Below, in pieces: positions 46,441 to 56,421 of a stretch of 64,000 nucleotides of DNA. This DNA comes from Rhizobium herbae (lineage in GTDB: Bacteria > Pseudomonadota > Alphaproteobacteria > Rhizobiales > Rhizobiaceae). The stretch spans positions 868,001 to 932,000 of the forward strand of contig NZ_JAEUAO010000002.1 of the NCBI RefSeq assembly GCF_019511375.1, read 5' to 3'. The notes under the pieces are model-generated. The model was not told the DNA's origin, ran no database searches, and worked only from the letters and a program-made list of their open reading frames with translations. The position numbers and the translations under genes were made by a program. Position 1 is the stretch's first letter. Every line of letters begins with the position of its first letter.

Positions 46441-48222
46441 ATGTACAAGGCACCGGTGGACGAGGTTCTGTTCACGCTCAAGCACGTGGCTGGCCTCGCC
46501 GAGGATCTGGCCGAAGGCGTTTTTGGCGATCTGGACGAGGATCTCGTCGACGCCATCCTCGGAGAAGCCGGCCGCTTCGCCAATGAAGAAGTGGCGCCGC
46601 TTGCCGACATCGGCGACAGGCAGGGCTCCAAGCTGGTCGATGGCAAGGTCAGGACGCCGGACGGCTGGCGCGATCTCTATCGCAACTGGGCCGCAGGCGG
46701 CTGGAACAGCCTGACCGCACCGGAGGAATTCGGCGGCCAGGGCCTGCCGCATATGCTGCACATCGCGGCGATGGAATTCTGGAATGCCGGCTCCATGGCG
46801 TTCGCCCTTGCACCGATGCTGACCATGGGCGCGGTCGATGCGCTGGAAAAGCACGGCTCCGACAAGCTGAAATCGGTGTTCCTCGCCAGGATGATTTCCG
46901 GCGAATGGACGGGAACGATGAATCTGACCGAGCCGCACGCCGGCTCCGACCTCGGCGTCTTGAAGACCCGTGCAGAGCGACGCGACGACGGCACCTACCG
47001 CATTTTCGGCCAGAAGATCTTCATCACCTGGGGCGAACACGAGATGACCGACAACATCGTTCATCTGGTGCTTGCCCGTCTTGCCGGAGCGCCGGAAGGC
47101 ACCCGTGGCATCTCGCTGTTCCTCGTGCCGAAATACCTCGTCAACGAAGACGGCTCGCTTGGCGCCCGCAACGATCTGTTCTGCCACTCGCTCGAACACA
47201 AGCTCGGCATCCATGCCTCGCCGACCTGCACCATGGTCTATGGCGACGGCAAGTTCGGCGACGAGAAAGGCGCCGTCGGCTACCTCGTCGGCGAGGAGAA
47301 CAAGGGCCTCAACTGCATGTTCACGATGATGAACAACGCCCGCCTTGCCGTAGGCACACAAGGGGTGGCGATGGCCGACGCCGCAACGCAACACGCCCTG
47401 AATTATGCGCGCGAACGCAAGCAGGGCAAGGCGCCGGGCTGGCAGGGGACCGGCATGAGCCCGATCGTCGAGCATCCGGACATCGCCCGCACGCTGCTGA
47501 CCATGAAGGCGCTGACGAAGGGGGCGCGTGCCATCGCCTTTGCCTGCGCCCGCGCCGTTGACCGGGCGCATGTCTCGCAGGGCGAGACGGCACGCTACTG
47601 GCTGGAACGCTCGAGCCTTTTGACGCCGATCGCCAAGTCCTTCGGCACCGATGTCGGCGTCGATGTAGCCTCGATGGGTATCCAGGTCCATGGCGGCATG
47701 GGTTTCATCGAGGAGACGGGTGCCGCGCGCTATCTCCGCGACGCCCGCATCGCGCCGATTTACGAGGGCACTAACGGCATTCAGGCGATCGATCTCGTCA
47801 CCCGCAAGCTGCCATTGTCAGATGGCGGCCATGTCCGCGGGTTCATCGCCGAATTGAAGGCCATTGCCGAAGACGTGGGCGCATCGAACCTCGCCGATTT
47901 CGGCGAAACGGGCAACCGCCTCGCGGATGCGATCGCCGATCTTGAAGCGGCGACCGAGTGGCTGCTCGCCCGTCTGGCGGAGGGCAAATCCGCCGACGCG
48001 CTTGCTGGCGCGACCGCCTACCAGCGCCTCTTCGGTCTGACGCTGACCGGCGTCTACCTCGCCAAGGGCGGACTGACGGAGGCGGGCGATGGTGGCCGCG
48101 TCGCCCGCATCGCGCTCTGCCGTTTTGCCGCCGAGAACCTGTTGTCCGAAACGGCGACGCTCAAGAACAGCATCATCAACGGCGCGGCAAGCCTTGCCGC
48201 CGCCCGCATCGCACTTGTCTGA
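46441..48222 (+). CDS. Acyl-CoA dehydrogenase (DmdC-like long form)
   Basis: A 593-residue flavoprotein of the long acyl-CoA dehydrogenase subgroup with an extra C-terminal domain. Landmarks are TMNLTEPHAGSDLGVLKTRA, YRIFGQKIFITWGEHE, MGIQVHGGMGFIEETG, and ARIAPIYEGTNGIQAIDLV, which carries the catalytic Glu. Close relatives include 3-methylmercaptopropionyl-CoA dehydrogenase (DmdC), but fatty-acid acyl-CoA substrates are equally possible. GGAGGAG precedes the ATG. It is followed 39 bp later by an enoyl-CoA hydratase-like gene. Confidence 0.9.
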   Translation: MYKAPVDEVLFTLKHVAGLAEDLAEGVFGDLDEDLVDAILGEAGRFANEEVAPLADIGDRQGSKLVDGKVRTPDGWRDLYRNWAAGGWNSLTAPEEFGGQGLPHMLHIAAMEFWNAGSMAFALAPMLTMGAVDALEKHGSDKLKSVFLARMISGEWTGTMNLTEPHAGSDLGVLKTRAERRDDGTYRIFGQKIFITWGEHEMTDNIVHLVLARLAGAPEGTRGISLFLVPKYLVNEDGSLGARNDLFCHSLEHKLGIHASPTCTMVYGDGKFGDEKGAVGYLVGEENKGLNCMFTMMNNARLAVGTQGVAMADAATQHALNYARERKQGKAPGWQGTGMSPIVEHPDIARTLLTMKALTKGARAIAFACARAVDRAHVSQGETARYWLERSSLLTPIAKSFGTDVGVDVASMGIQVHGGMGFIEETGAARYLRDARIAPIYEGTNGIQAIDLVTRKLPLSDGGHVRGFIAELKAIAEDVGASNLADFGETGNRLADAIADLEAATEWLLARLAEGKSADALAGATAYQRLFGLTLTGVYLAKGGLTEAGDGGRVARIALCRFAAENLLSETATLKNSIINGAASLAAARIALV

Positions 48223-48261
48223 ACAACTGCGCCTGACCCTTGATTTCTAAAGGAGACTGCC

Positions 48262-49014
48262 ATGACGGACGACGTTCTGATCGAGCGGCCACAAGACTAT
48301 CCTGGCGTTCAGGTCATACGGTTCAACCGACCGGCCAAGAAGAATGCCATTACCAGGGCGATGTACGCCAAGATGGCCAATGCGCTTGCCGTCGCCGGCA
48401 CCGATGACGCCGTCCGCGTCACCGCCTTTCTCGGAACCGAAGGCTGTTTTTCGGCCGGCAACGACATGGCCGATTTCATGGCCTTTGCCATGGGCGGAAC
48501 CATGGGGCAGGAGGTGCTCGACTTCCTGCGCGCGCTCGCCGGTGCTGCCAAGCCCGTCGTTTCCGGCGTCGACGGCCTGGCGATCGGCATCGGTACGACG
48601 ATCCACCTCCACTGCGACCTGACGATCGCCTCGGCACGCTCGGTCTTCAAGACGCCCTTCGTCGATCTGGCGCTGGTGCCGGAAGCCGCCTCCAGCCTGA
48701 TCGTACCGCGCATCGCCGGCCACCAGCGTGCCTTTGCGCTGCTCGCCGCGGGCGAGCCCTTCACGGCGGAGGAGGCGCAGGAAGCCGGGTTGATCTGGAG
48801 GATCGCCGGCACCGACACGATCGAGGAGGAGGTGCTGGCGCTCGCCGCGAACCTCGCCAGGAAGCCGCCGGAAGCCCTGCGCATCGCCCGCCGGTTGATC
48901 CGTGGCGACCGGTCCGACGTCCTCGCGCGCATCCAGGAGGAGGCCGAACACTTTGCCGCACAACTGAAGAGTGCGGAAGCGCGCGCTGCCTTCGAGGCTT
49001 TCCTGCGCCGCTGA
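48262..49014 (+). CDS. Enoyl-CoA hydratase/isomerase family protein
   Basis: A 250-residue crotonase-fold protein: KKNAITRAMYAKMANAL, GCFSAGNDMADFM (oxyanion hole), VSGVDGLAIGIGTTIHLHCD and FVDLALVPEAASSLIVPR. The second catalytic Glu is present in VPEAASS, but the first Glu of true hydratases is Thr here (GIGTTI), a pattern shared with enoyl-CoA isomerase-like members. It is likely co-transcribed with the upstream dehydrogenase and acts in acyl-CoA breakdown. Confidence 0.88.
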   Translation: MTDDVLIERPQDYPGVQVIRFNRPAKKNAITRAMYAKMANALAVAGTDDAVRVTAFLGTEGCFSAGNDMADFMAFAMGGTMGQEVLDFLRALAGAAKPVVSGVDGLAIGIGTTIHLHCDLTIASARSVFKTPFVDLALVPEAASSLIVPRIAGHQRAFALLAAGEPFTAEEAQEAGLIWRIAGTDTIEEEVLALAANLARKPPEALRIARRLIRGDRSDVLARIQEEAEHFAAQLKSAEARAAFEAFLRR

Positions 49015-49149
49015 CTGTCGGGGGCGGTCGATCGCAGGACTTTGTACGTATAATGCCTTGCCGGATGGTGGGATGAGACCCATATTGCAGTCTGTTGCGT
49101 GGAGGAATTTCGGCATTGGGGGCATGCCGGCAAAATCAAGGATTCGTCC

Positions 49150-50232
49150 ATGCGGTCTCGTTTCAAGCTTTCCCTCTCCGACATGCTGAGACAGCACCGG
49201 CGTTGGGAAAGGACTCTCGCCAAGGCCGTCAAGATCACCCGCAAGGCTGTCGTTTCTGCCACTTCTGCCCCGGCACCGGTGCCGGCGACCGCAAAGCCGA
49301 AAGCCGTCGGCAGGCTGGAAGAGGTCAAGGCATTCGGCAGCAATCCCGGCCATCTGCGCATGCTGCGTTATGTGCCCCGGGGACTGCCGAAGAAATCGCC
49401 GCTCGTCGTCGTCCTGCATGGTTGCCATCAGACGGCGGAAGCCTACGACCAGGGAAGTGGCTGGTCGACGCTGGCGCGCGAGCGCGGCTTTGCCGTCGTC
49501 TATGCCGAGCAGAAACGCTCGAACAACGCCAATCTCTGTTTCAACTGGTTCCGCCCGAGCAATGTCACGCGCGACCGCGGCGAGGTGATGTCGATCCGCC
49601 AGATGGTGGCCAAAATGGCGGCGACGCACGGTATCGACCGCAAGCGGGTGTTCATCACCGGCCTTTCAGCTGGAGGTGCAATGACCGCGGCCATGCTCGC
49701 TGCCTATCCAGACGTGTTTCGTGCCGGCGGCATCATCGCCGGTCTGCCCTATGGCGCTGCCCGCGACGTGCAGCGCGCTCTCGCTGCCATGAAGAACGCG
49801 CCGCAGCGGACGCCGCGGGAATGGGGCGACCTTGTGCGTGCCGCATCCCCGGTGAAGCGGGATTTCCCCATGGTTTCCATATGGCACGGGACGCGGGACC
49901 ACACGGTCTCGCTCTCCAATGCCGAGGCGCTGCTCCAGCAATGGCTTAACGTCCATGGGCTCGAGCGCGACGCCTTCACGCAGAATGTGGTCGACGGTCA
50001 TATCCGCCGCGTCTGGAAGCATGCGTCCGGCGAGGTGGCCGTCGAGTTGTACCTGATCGAGGGGATGGCGCATGGAACACCGTTGAAGCCAAGACCTGCC
50101 TCGCGGGTGCGGGCCGATACGCCGGGTCCCTTCATGCTCGATGCCGGTATTTCCTCCTCGATGCATCTCGCGACCGCCTGGGGACTGAAAAAACCGGCCC
50201 TGCTTTCGGCTTTGAGACAGGCCGCCGAATAG
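49150..50232 (+). CDS. PHB-depolymerase-type esterase (LpqC/PhaZ family)
   Basis: A 360-residue alpha/beta hydrolase of the extracellular type 1 PHB depolymerase family. Motifs are LVVVLHGCHQTAEAYDQGSG, FNWFRPSNVTRDRGEVMSIR, the lipase box GLSAGGAMTA with the nucleophile Ser, SIWHGTRDHTV with the Asp, and GMAHGTPL with the His. No standard signal peptide is seen; the N-terminus is basic (RSRFKLSLSDMLRQHRRWER), so the location is uncertain. Similar proteins hydrolyse feruloyl or short acyl esters. Confidence 0.85.
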   Translation: MRSRFKLSLSDMLRQHRRWERTLAKAVKITRKAVVSATSAPAPVPATAKPKAVGRLEEVKAFGSNPGHLRMLRYVPRGLPKKSPLVVVLHGCHQTAEAYDQGSGWSTLARERGFAVVYAEQKRSNNANLCFNWFRPSNVTRDRGEVMSIRQMVAKMAATHGIDRKRVFITGLSAGGAMTAAMLAAYPDVFRAGGIIAGLPYGAARDVQRALAAMKNAPQRTPREWGDLVRAASPVKRDFPMVSIWHGTRDHTVSLSNAEALLQQWLNVHGLERDAFTQNVVDGHIRRVWKHASGEVAVELYLIEGMAHGTPLKPRPASRVRADTPGPFMLDAGISSSMHLATAWGLKKPALLSALRQAAE

Positions 50233-50471
50233 GCGGGGAAGTCCGATAAAATCTCCGCATTTCAGCCCATGAATTTTTTAACGCTGCCTTAAGTACGGCG
50301 GGCTATGGTCCGGCCATCACCGGCATCTCAGCCCCTCCAGGCCGCATGACGCGCGCCGTTTTCGCCTCCGGGCATGTCTTCATCTCGCGAACTCAGGGTC
50401 TGCCCCGCGCGCCGTCGCGTCCATCGGCGATTTGGTTGCGCAAAAGCTGCACCGCAATAAGGAAGCCTGCC

Positions 50472-52577
50472 TTGTCCAAAAGATCGAACCTGATGACGCG
50501 CATCCTCATCGCCGCGTCGCTTGTCGTCATCGCCGCCTTTGCCGGCTTTTCCGTATATATCGACAGCCTCCAGCATGCCGTGACGACGCGCGCGGTTGAG
50601 GAGAACATTGCCTCCTCCGGCAAGCAGGCCGCCCGGAGCGTTGCCAACTGGCTGAACGGCCGCGTCACCTTGACGGCAATGGCCGCAAACGCGGCCGGCA
50701 GCGCCGCCGATCACGCGGGCCTCGCCGGCGCGCTCAGAAACGGCGTCCTGGAGAAGGAATTCCTCAGCACCTATGTCGGCGACGAGACCGGGAAATTCAC
50801 CAGCTGGCCGGATCTGCCCCTGCCGGCGGATTATGACCCGCGCAAGCGCCCGTGGTATCAGCAGGCCGCCAAGGCCGATGCCAGCGTGCTCACCGATCCC
50901 TATATCGACGCATCGAGCGGCGACCTGATCATCAGCGCGGCCGTTCCGGTGAAGCGCGATGGCAAGCTGTTCGGCATTGCAGGCAGCGATTTCTCGCTGA
51001 AGACCCTCGTCGACATGATCAAGTCCGTCGATGTCGGCGGCGGCGCAGGTTTTGCCTTCCTCGTCAACAAGTCGGGCCAGATCCTCGTTCATCCGGACGC
51101 CAAGCTTGTCACCAAGACGCTTGGCGATGCCTTCCCGGCGGCCACGCCGTCGATCGGCTCCGCGATCATGCCAACCGAGCTTGATGGCAAGCCGATGCTC
51201 GTCAGCTTCGTGCCGGTCGCCGACCTGCCGTCGGTCGAATGGTATGTCGGCTTCGCAGTCGATGCCGATCTCGCCTATTCCGTCGCCGGCCAGTTCCGCA
51301 TCGCTGCAACCATTGCCACGCTGCTCGCCGTCGGCGTGATGATCGCCTTCCTCGCGACATTGCTCAGCCGCCTCGTCATCCGCCCGGTCACCGATATGAC
51401 GCATGCGATGGAGCGGCTTGCCGCGGGCGACCTGAAGGCTGAAATTCCCGGCCAGGAACGCCGCGACCAGATCGGTTCGATGGCCGCCGCCGTTGCCGTC
51501 TTCCGCACCAACGCCATCGAGCGCGTGCGCCTCGAAGGTGAGGCCGACGCCGGCCGTTCGCTGTCGGAGCAGGAGCGCCGCGAGCGCGAAGCGCTGAAGA
51601 CGAAGGAAACCGCCGACATCCAGCAGGCGGTCGAAGCGCTGGCGACCGGTCTCGGCCGTCTTGCCGACGGAGACCTCGGTTACCGCATCTCCATTCCCTT
51701 CGTTTCGCATCTTGACCGCCTGCGCGCCGACTTCAACAACTCCGTCACCAAGCTCCACGACGCGCTTCAGGCGGTCGGAACCAATGCCCGGGCCATCGAT
51801 GCCGGCGCCAGCGAAATCCGCCATGCCGCCGACGACCTCGCCCGCCGCACGGAACAGCAGGCCGCCTCTGTCGAGGAGACCGCCGCGGCACTCGAGGAAA
51901 TTACCACGACGGTCAAGGATTCGGCCCGTCGCGCCGAGGAAGTGGGCCAGCTGGTCGCCCGCACCCGCGCCGGGGCGGAAAAGTCTGGCGAAGTCGTCCG
52001 CGACGCCGTCAACGCCATGCAGGGCATCGAGAAGTCGTCCGGTGAGATCAGCAATATTATCGGCGTCATCGACGACATCGCCTTCCAGACCAACCTTCTG
52101 GCGCTGAATGCGGGCGTCGAGGCAGCACGCGCCGGTGACGCTGGCAAGGGTTTTGCCGTCGTTGCCCAGGAAGTGCGCGAACTCGCCCAGCGCTCCGCCA
52201 ATGCGGCCAAGGAGATCAAGGCGCTGATCACAACGTCGGGCCAGCAGGTACGCGCCGGCGTGGCGCTGGTCGGCGAAACCGGCCAGTCGTTGCAGAAGAT
52301 CGTCGCGGAAGTCCAGGAGATCAATGCCCATATCGGCGCGATCGTGACGGCCACTCGCGAGCAGTCGACCGGCCTGCAGGAGATCAACACGGCCGTCAAC
52401 ACCATGGACCAGGGCACCCAGCAGAACGCCGCGATGGTCGAGGAACAGACGGCAGCCAGCCATGGCCTCGCTTCCGAAGCGGCGGCGCTGAACGAGTTGC
52501 TCTCGCAGTTCAACCTGGGGGACAGCCAGCCATCGATAACGGCAAGGCAGCCCGCCTACGGTCGTCGCGCCGCTTGA
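50472..52577 (+). CDS. Methyl-accepting chemotaxis protein with double-Cache sensor
   Basis: A 701-residue chemoreceptor: TM1 near residues 10-28 ([20 protein letters not shown]), and a large periplasmic dCache_1 domain with [49 protein letters not shown] and [13 protein letters not shown]2 follows near residue 285, then HAMP, a second HAMP-like segment, and a signalling hairpin with [20 protein letters not shown]. DxxxD/YWY-like residues of the Cache pocket suggest amine or amino acid ligands, unproven. No C-terminal pentapeptide. I chose the TTG at 50472 (AAGGAAG upstream); an ATG at 50493 is the alternative. Confidence 0.9.
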   Translation: MSKRSNLMTRILIAASLVVIAAFAGFSVYIDSLQHAVTTRAVEENIASSGKQAARSVANWLNGRVTLTAMAANAAGSAADHAGLAGALRNGVLEKEFLSTYVGDETGKFTSWPDLPLPADYDPRKRPWYQQAAKADASVLTDPYIDASSGDLIISAAVPVKRDGKLFGIAGSDFSLKTLVDMIKSVDVGGGAGFAFLVNKSGQILVHPDAKLVTKTLGDAFPAATPSIGSAIMPTELDGKPMLVSFVPVADLPSVEWYVGFAVDADLAYSVAGQFRIAATIATLLAVGVMIAFLATLLSRLVIRPVTDMTHAMERLAAGDLKAEIPGQERRDQIGSMAAAVAVFRTNAIERVRLEGEADAGRSLSEQERREREALKTKETADIQQAVEALATGLGRLADGDLGYRISIPFVSHLDRLRADFNNSVTKLHDALQAVGTNARAIDAGASEIRHAADDLARRTEQQAASVEETAAALEEITTTVKDSARRAEEVGQLVARTRAGAEKSGEVVRDAVNAMQGIEKSSGEISNIIGVIDDIAFQTNLLALNAGVEAARAGDAGKGFAVVAQEVRELAQRSANAAKEIKALITTSGQQVRAGVALVGETGQSLQKIVAEVQEINAHIGAIVTATREQSTGLQEINTAVNTMDQGTQQNAAMVEEQTAASHGLASEAAALNELLSQFNLGDSQPSITARQPAYGRRAA

Positions 52578-52660
52578 GCGGCGGCGATGCGAGGGAAGTC
52601 AGGGAAGGTTTGGCAAGCACCGGGCGTCCAGATCGCTGACAACCTCAAGGCATCCGCGAC

Positions 52661-52687
52661 GTCATCCTCGGCCTTGTGTCGAGGATC
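52661..52687. repeat. REP-like palindrome, copy 1
   Basis: GTCATCCTCGG, 7-nt centre, TCGAGGATCT. It forms a 7-bp stem. Related in sequence to the inverted copy 60 bp downstream. Confidence 0.6.
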
Positions 52688-52747
52688 TGCCGTGCGCCTC
52701 TTAAGTTATTGAGTATGATAGCTTATTTCAAGATCACTTACGGGTTT

Positions 52748-52775
52748 AGATGCTCGGGGCAAGCCCGAGCATGAC
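52748..52775. repeat. REP-like palindrome, copy 2 (inverted)
   Basis: AGATGCTCGGG-gcaag-CCCGAGCATGAC. Its reverse complement has the same frame as copy 1 (GTCAT-CTCGG-CTTG-CGAG-ATCT), so the two form an inverted REP doublet between the chemoreceptor and the rlmD-like gene. Confidence 0.6.
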
Positions 52776-52802
52776 GGAAGAGGACTTTGTAATCAATCTG
52801 AG

Positions 52803-52826
52803 GGCCCGGCAAACACCGGGCCTTTT
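52803..52826 (+). terminator. Intrinsic terminator in the convergent gap
   Basis: Perfect 7-bp stem GGCCCGG / CCGGGCC with a 6-nt loop followed by TTTT, oriented to stop transcription coming from the chemoreceptor. Confidence 0.75.
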
Positions 52827-52861
52827 CCATGGAGCGAAGCGCAAGACACCTATCGCGAACG

Positions 52862-54112
52862 TCACTTCTCCAGCGTCGCCACCACCTCGACATGTGATGA
52901 CCAGAGAAACTGGTCGATCGGCGTGACCGAGGTGATCCGGTAACCGGCATCGACAAGAATGCGCAGGTCGCGCACCAGCGTCACCGGATTGCAGGAGACG
53001 GCGATAATTTTCCTTGCGCCGCAGCGGGCGATTTCCTTCGCCTGGGCTTCGGCGCCGGCTCGCGGCGGGTCGAAGACGATGGCGTCGTAGGCCTTCAGCT
53101 CCGAGGCCATCATCGGGCGGCGGTAGAGATCGCGTTTCTCGACCGTGACCGGCTTCAGGCCTTGTGTGTTGCGGGCGGCAAGATCGAGCGCCTTCAGCGC
53201 CTTGTCCTCGCCTTCGACGGCGTGGACGCGGGCTTTCCTGGCAATCCGCAGCGAGAAGGTGCCGGAACCGGCAAAAAGGTCGGCGACACGTTTGGCCTTG
53301 CCGAGATGCGCCATCACCAGTTCCGCCATCGCATCCTCAGCCGGCTTTGTCGCCTGGGTGAAGCTTCCGGGCGGCGGCGCGACGGAAACGCCGCCGAAAT
53401 CGATGACGGGCTTGACCGGCTCGACCAGGATTTCGCCGTTAAGGCTGAGACGGGCCACGCCCCTTTGGCTCAGAACAGTTTCGACCGCCATGCGCCGCTG
53501 CCGGTCGTCCATTTTCTTGATGCCGTCGAAAGCAAGGTCGAGGCCGGAGAGTGTTTCCAGCACCGTGATGCGGAACGGCTCGGCGTTGACAGCCATGGCA
53601 GCGGCGATCGTCCGGATGGTTGCGAGCCGCGACACGATGCCGGGGCTTGCGATGGGACATTCGGAAATCGAGACGATGTGATGGCTTTCTGCCTGGTTGT
53701 AGCCGAGCAGCAGTTCCTTTTCGGTCTGCCGCGCCGTGAACACGGTCCGCCGCCGTTCACCGGGATGGGCAAGCACCAGCGGTGCAACCTCGGCCTGCAG
53801 CGCCTTGGATTTCAGCGCGTCGACGACCAACTGCCGCTTGAAGTACTGGTAGAGGCTGTCGCTGGCGTGCTGCAGGCTGCAGCCGCCGCAGGCGCCGTTT
53901 TCGCCGTCCGGGCCGAAATGCCGACACTTCGGTTCGACGCGATCCGGCGAGAGATCGGACATCGACATCACCGTGCCCCTGTCCCTGTTGATCGCGAGCG
54001 CGACCGTTTCGCCCGGCAGCGTGAAGGACACGTAGACGGGGCCGAAGGGGCCGCGGGTCACGCCGTCGCCGGACATGCCGAGCTTCTCGATGGTCAGTGT
54101 CTCGGTGCTCAT
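52862..54112 (-). CDS. RumA/RlmD-like 23S rRNA m5U methyltransferase
   Basis: A 416-residue class I SAM RNA methyltransferase. The [4Fe-4S] ligands lie in CRHFGPDGENGACGGCSLQH. The SAM site is VADLFAGSGTFSLRIARK, DPPRAG follows, and the catalytic Cys is in IIAVSCNPVTLVRDLRIL; PPGSFTQ carries the family Gln. It probably forms m5U in 23S rRNA; the exact position is not read from sequence. Its start overlaps the end of tlyA by 4 bp. Confidence 0.9.
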   Translation of the reverse strand: MSTETLTIEKLGMSGDGVTRGPFGPVYVSFTLPGETVALAINRDRGTVMSMSDLSPDRVEPKCRHFGPDGENGACGGCSLQHASDSLYQYFKRQLVVDALKSKALQAEVAPLVLAHPGERRRTVFTARQTEKELLLGYNQAESHHIVSISECPIASPGIVSRLATIRTIAAAMAVNAEPFRITVLETLSGLDLAFDGIKKMDDRQRRMAVETVLSQRGVARLSLNGEILVEPVKPVIDFGGVSVAPPPGSFTQATKPAEDAMAELVMAHLGKAKRVADLFAGSGTFSLRIARKARVHAVEGEDKALKALDLAARNTQGLKPVTVEKRDLYRRPMMASELKAYDAIVFDPPRAGAEAQAKEIARCGARKIIAVSCNPVTLVRDLRILVDAGYRITSVTPIDQFLWSSHVEVVATLEK

Positions 54113-54897
54113 TCGACTTTATCCAGGCGGGCGTCTGCGTCGATGGGCTTGCGGCCGGCCAGAAGATATTCCTCGTTGCCGTCGCCGCCGGAGATCGGAG
54201 AGGGGATGAGGCCGAGGCTGTCCCAGCCCATCTCCTCGATGAGCCAGCGCTCCAGCTCGGCGGCAACGGCGGGCGCGCTGTCCGGATCCTTGAGCAGGCC
54301 CGCCTTGCTGACGGCCTCGCGGCCGGCCTCGAACTGCGGCTTGACGAGAAGGATGCAATGGGCGCCGGGCTCGGCAAGGTCGAGCGCCGGCGGCAGGGCA
54401 AGCTTCAGCGAGATGAAGGAAACGTCGGAGACGACGAAGGAAATGGCATGGCCCTCGAGATGGTCCTCGTCCAGCACCCGGGCATTCAGCCCCTCGATGT
54501 TAGTGACGCGCGGATCGGCCTCCAGCCGCGGATGAAATTGGCCGTGGCCGACGTCGATCGAGATCACATGCGCCGCGCCGTTGTGGAGCAGGACTTCCGT
54601 GAAGCCGCCGGTCGAGGCGCCTATGTCGAGACAGTCCAGCCCTTCCGGCGACAGCTTGAAATGCTCGAGGCCGGCCTTCAGCTTCAGGGCGGCGCGCGAA
54701 ACATAGGGCTGGACGGGATCGTCGATGGCGATCGTCACGTCCTCGGGGAACGTGGAGCTCGGTTTTGTGACCGTGCGGCCGTTGACGGTGACGGTGCCGC
54801 GCTGGATCGCATCGCGGGCCCGCGAACGGCTGGCGACAAGCCCCAGGTTCAAGAGCAGCTGGTCAAGGCGGACGGTGGTTTTCGGTTCGTTTGACAT
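54109..54897 (-). CDS. tlyA: TlyA family rRNA methyltransferase (hemolysin A family)
   Basis: A 262-residue protein: N-terminal S4 RNA-binding domain (RLDQLLLNLGLVASRSRARD) and an FtsJ-like methyltransferase domain with CLDIGASTGGFTEVLL, VVSDVSFISLKLALP and LVKPQFEAGREAV. In Mycobacterium TlyA adds 2'-O-methyl groups to 16S and 23S rRNA. I chose the ATG at 54897, with a close GAGGAGG; the frame stays open upstream without homology. It is coupled to the RumA-like gene. Confidence 0.92.
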   Translation of the reverse strand: MSNEPKTTVRLDQLLLNLGLVASRSRARDAIQRGTVTVNGRTVTKPSSTFPEDVTIAIDDPVQPYVSRAALKLKAGLEHFKLSPEGLDCLDIGASTGGFTEVLLHNGAAHVISIDVGHGQFHPRLEADPRVTNIEGLNARVLDEDHLEGHAISFVVSDVSFISLKLALPPALDLAEPGAHCILLVKPQFEAGREAVSKAGLLKDPDSAPAVAAELERWLIEEMGWDSLGLIPSPISGGDGNEEYLLAGRKPIDADARLDKVE

Positions 54898-55083
54898 GGC
54901 CTCCTCATGGCGCGTCAAGGCCGGTCTGGCAAGGCTTATGGAGAACTCCAGATTAAATAATACAGCGTCGAGGATGGGCCTTGCGTTGGCGAAAGGTGGA
55001 AATCGAGTTGTGCCGATGCCAGCCGGTGGCCGTTCCAATGCTGTGCGATGCACGTACAAACGGCGAATTGAAGTCCGCTTACG

Positions 55084-56421
55084 GTGCAACTCGACGCCAT
55101 CGGCAAGGCAGCCGAGGTGGAAAACGCAGAGATGGCTGCGCGCACCGGGACGCTTGCCGCTGCCGCGGTGCTCGCGGCGATCCTGGTTCTGGCGCTGACG
55201 GTCTATCTGGTCGGCCGCTCGATCTCCAAACCGATCGTCGCGACGACGCGGTCCATGACCGGGCTTGCCGATGGCGATGTGACATCCGGGATTCCCTATG
55301 TGGGGCGCAAGGATGAGATCGGAGAAATGGCCGGCGCCGTCGAGGTTTTCCGGCAAGCAGCGATCGCCAACCGCCGTCTCGAAGAGGAGGCAGCAGCCGC
55401 CCGTGCACGGTCCGAAGCCGATGGCATCCGCTTGCGTAAAGAGGCCGAAGATGCAGCGCAGGCGCGCCTGCAGCAAGCCACCTCAGGTCTTGCGGCCGGC
55501 CTGCGTCGGCTCGCCAGCGGTGATCTCGCTTTCCAGCTCACCGAAGCTTTCGCTCCCGATTTCGAACCGTTGCGTCACGATCTCAACGCCGCGGTCAATC
55601 AATTGGGCAACACGCTTTCCGCCGTTACCCAATCGGCGGGTGCTATCGACAACGGCACCCGTGAGATCAGCTCCAGTTCGGACGACCTGTCGCGTCGCAC
55701 CGAGCAGCAGGCAGCTTCGCTCGAGGAGACCGCTGCAGCACTCGACCAGATCACCGTCAACGTCGCCAATTCCTCCAAACGCGCCGACGAAGCACGCACC
55801 GTCGCGATTCAGGCGAATGCCAGTGCCGCCCAGTCGGGTGCTGTCGTCGCCAATGCCGTCGATGCCATGCGCCGTATCGAGGAATCCTCCAGCCAGATCT
55901 CCAACATCATCGGTGTCATCGATGAAATCGCCTTCCAGACCAATCTTCTGGCACTCAATGCCGGGGTGGAAGCCGCGCGGGCCGGGGAGGCGGGCAAGGG
56001 CTTCGCCGTGGTGGCGCAGGAAGTGCGCGAACTGGCCCAGCGTTCCGCCAGGGCGGCGAAAGAAATCAAGGAACTGATCCGCAATTCGAGTATCGAAGTC
56101 GAGGGCGGCGTCAAGCTGGTGCGCGAAACCGGCGATGCGCTGAAGACCATCGAAACCTATATCGTGACGATCAACCAGCATATGGACGCCATCGCCACCT
56201 CGGCGCGCGAACAGTCGGCCGGCCTGGCTGAAGTCAACACCGCGGTCAACCAGATGGATCAGGTGACCCAGCAGAACGCCGCGATGGTGGAAGAGACGAA
56301 CGCGGCGAGCGCGACGCTCGCCAACGAGGCAGGTCGCTTGCGCGACATGATCTCCCAATTCGTGCTGGATACCGGCAGTTCAGCAAACACGCTGGCCGGC
56401 GACAAGCGCCGGGCCGCGTGA
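55084..56421 (+). CDS. N-terminally truncated methyl-accepting chemotaxis protein
   Basis: The frame starts at a GTG in mid-protein: VQLDAIGKAAEVENAEM, then the second TM helix (LAAAAVLAAILVLALTVYLV), HAMP (RSISKPIVATTRSMTGLADG) and a complete signalling hairpin ([20 protein letters not shown]). The first TM helix and the periplasmic sensor are missing. In the adjacent frame DARTNGELKSAY runs to the junction, and removing one G at 55083/55084 would join it to the frame, so a frameshift adds to the truncation. It lies opposite in direction between tlyA and dxs. Probably a pseudogene, although the cytoplasmic part could be made. Confidence 0.75.
   Translation: MQLDAIGKAAEVENAEMAARTGTLAAAAVLAAILVLALTVYLVGRSISKPIVATTRSMTGLADGDVTSGIPYVGRKDEIGEMAGAVEVFRQAAIANRRLEEEAAAARARSEADGIRLRKEAEDAAQARLQQATSGLAAGLRRLASGDLAFQLTEAFAPDFEPLRHDLNAAVNQLGNTLSAVTQSAGAIDNGTREISSSSDDLSRRTEQQAASLEETAAALDQITVNVANSSKRADEARTVAIQANASAAQSGAVVANAVDAMRRIEESSSQISNIIGVIDEIAFQTNLLALNAGVEAARAGEAGKGFAVVAQEVRELAQRSARAAKEIKELIRNSSIEVEGGVKLVRETGDALKTIETYIVTINQHMDAIATSAREQSAGLAEVNTAVNQMDQVTQQNAAMVEETNAASATLANEAGRLRDMISQFVLDTGSSANTLAGDKRRAA

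Noticed and set aside
50328-52463. 711-codon open frame antisense to the chemoreceptor
   Set aside because: It is a mirror of the GC-rich third-position pattern of the real gene; no protein family features. The same applies to other long antisense frames, such as those opposite aroA, glyS and dxs.
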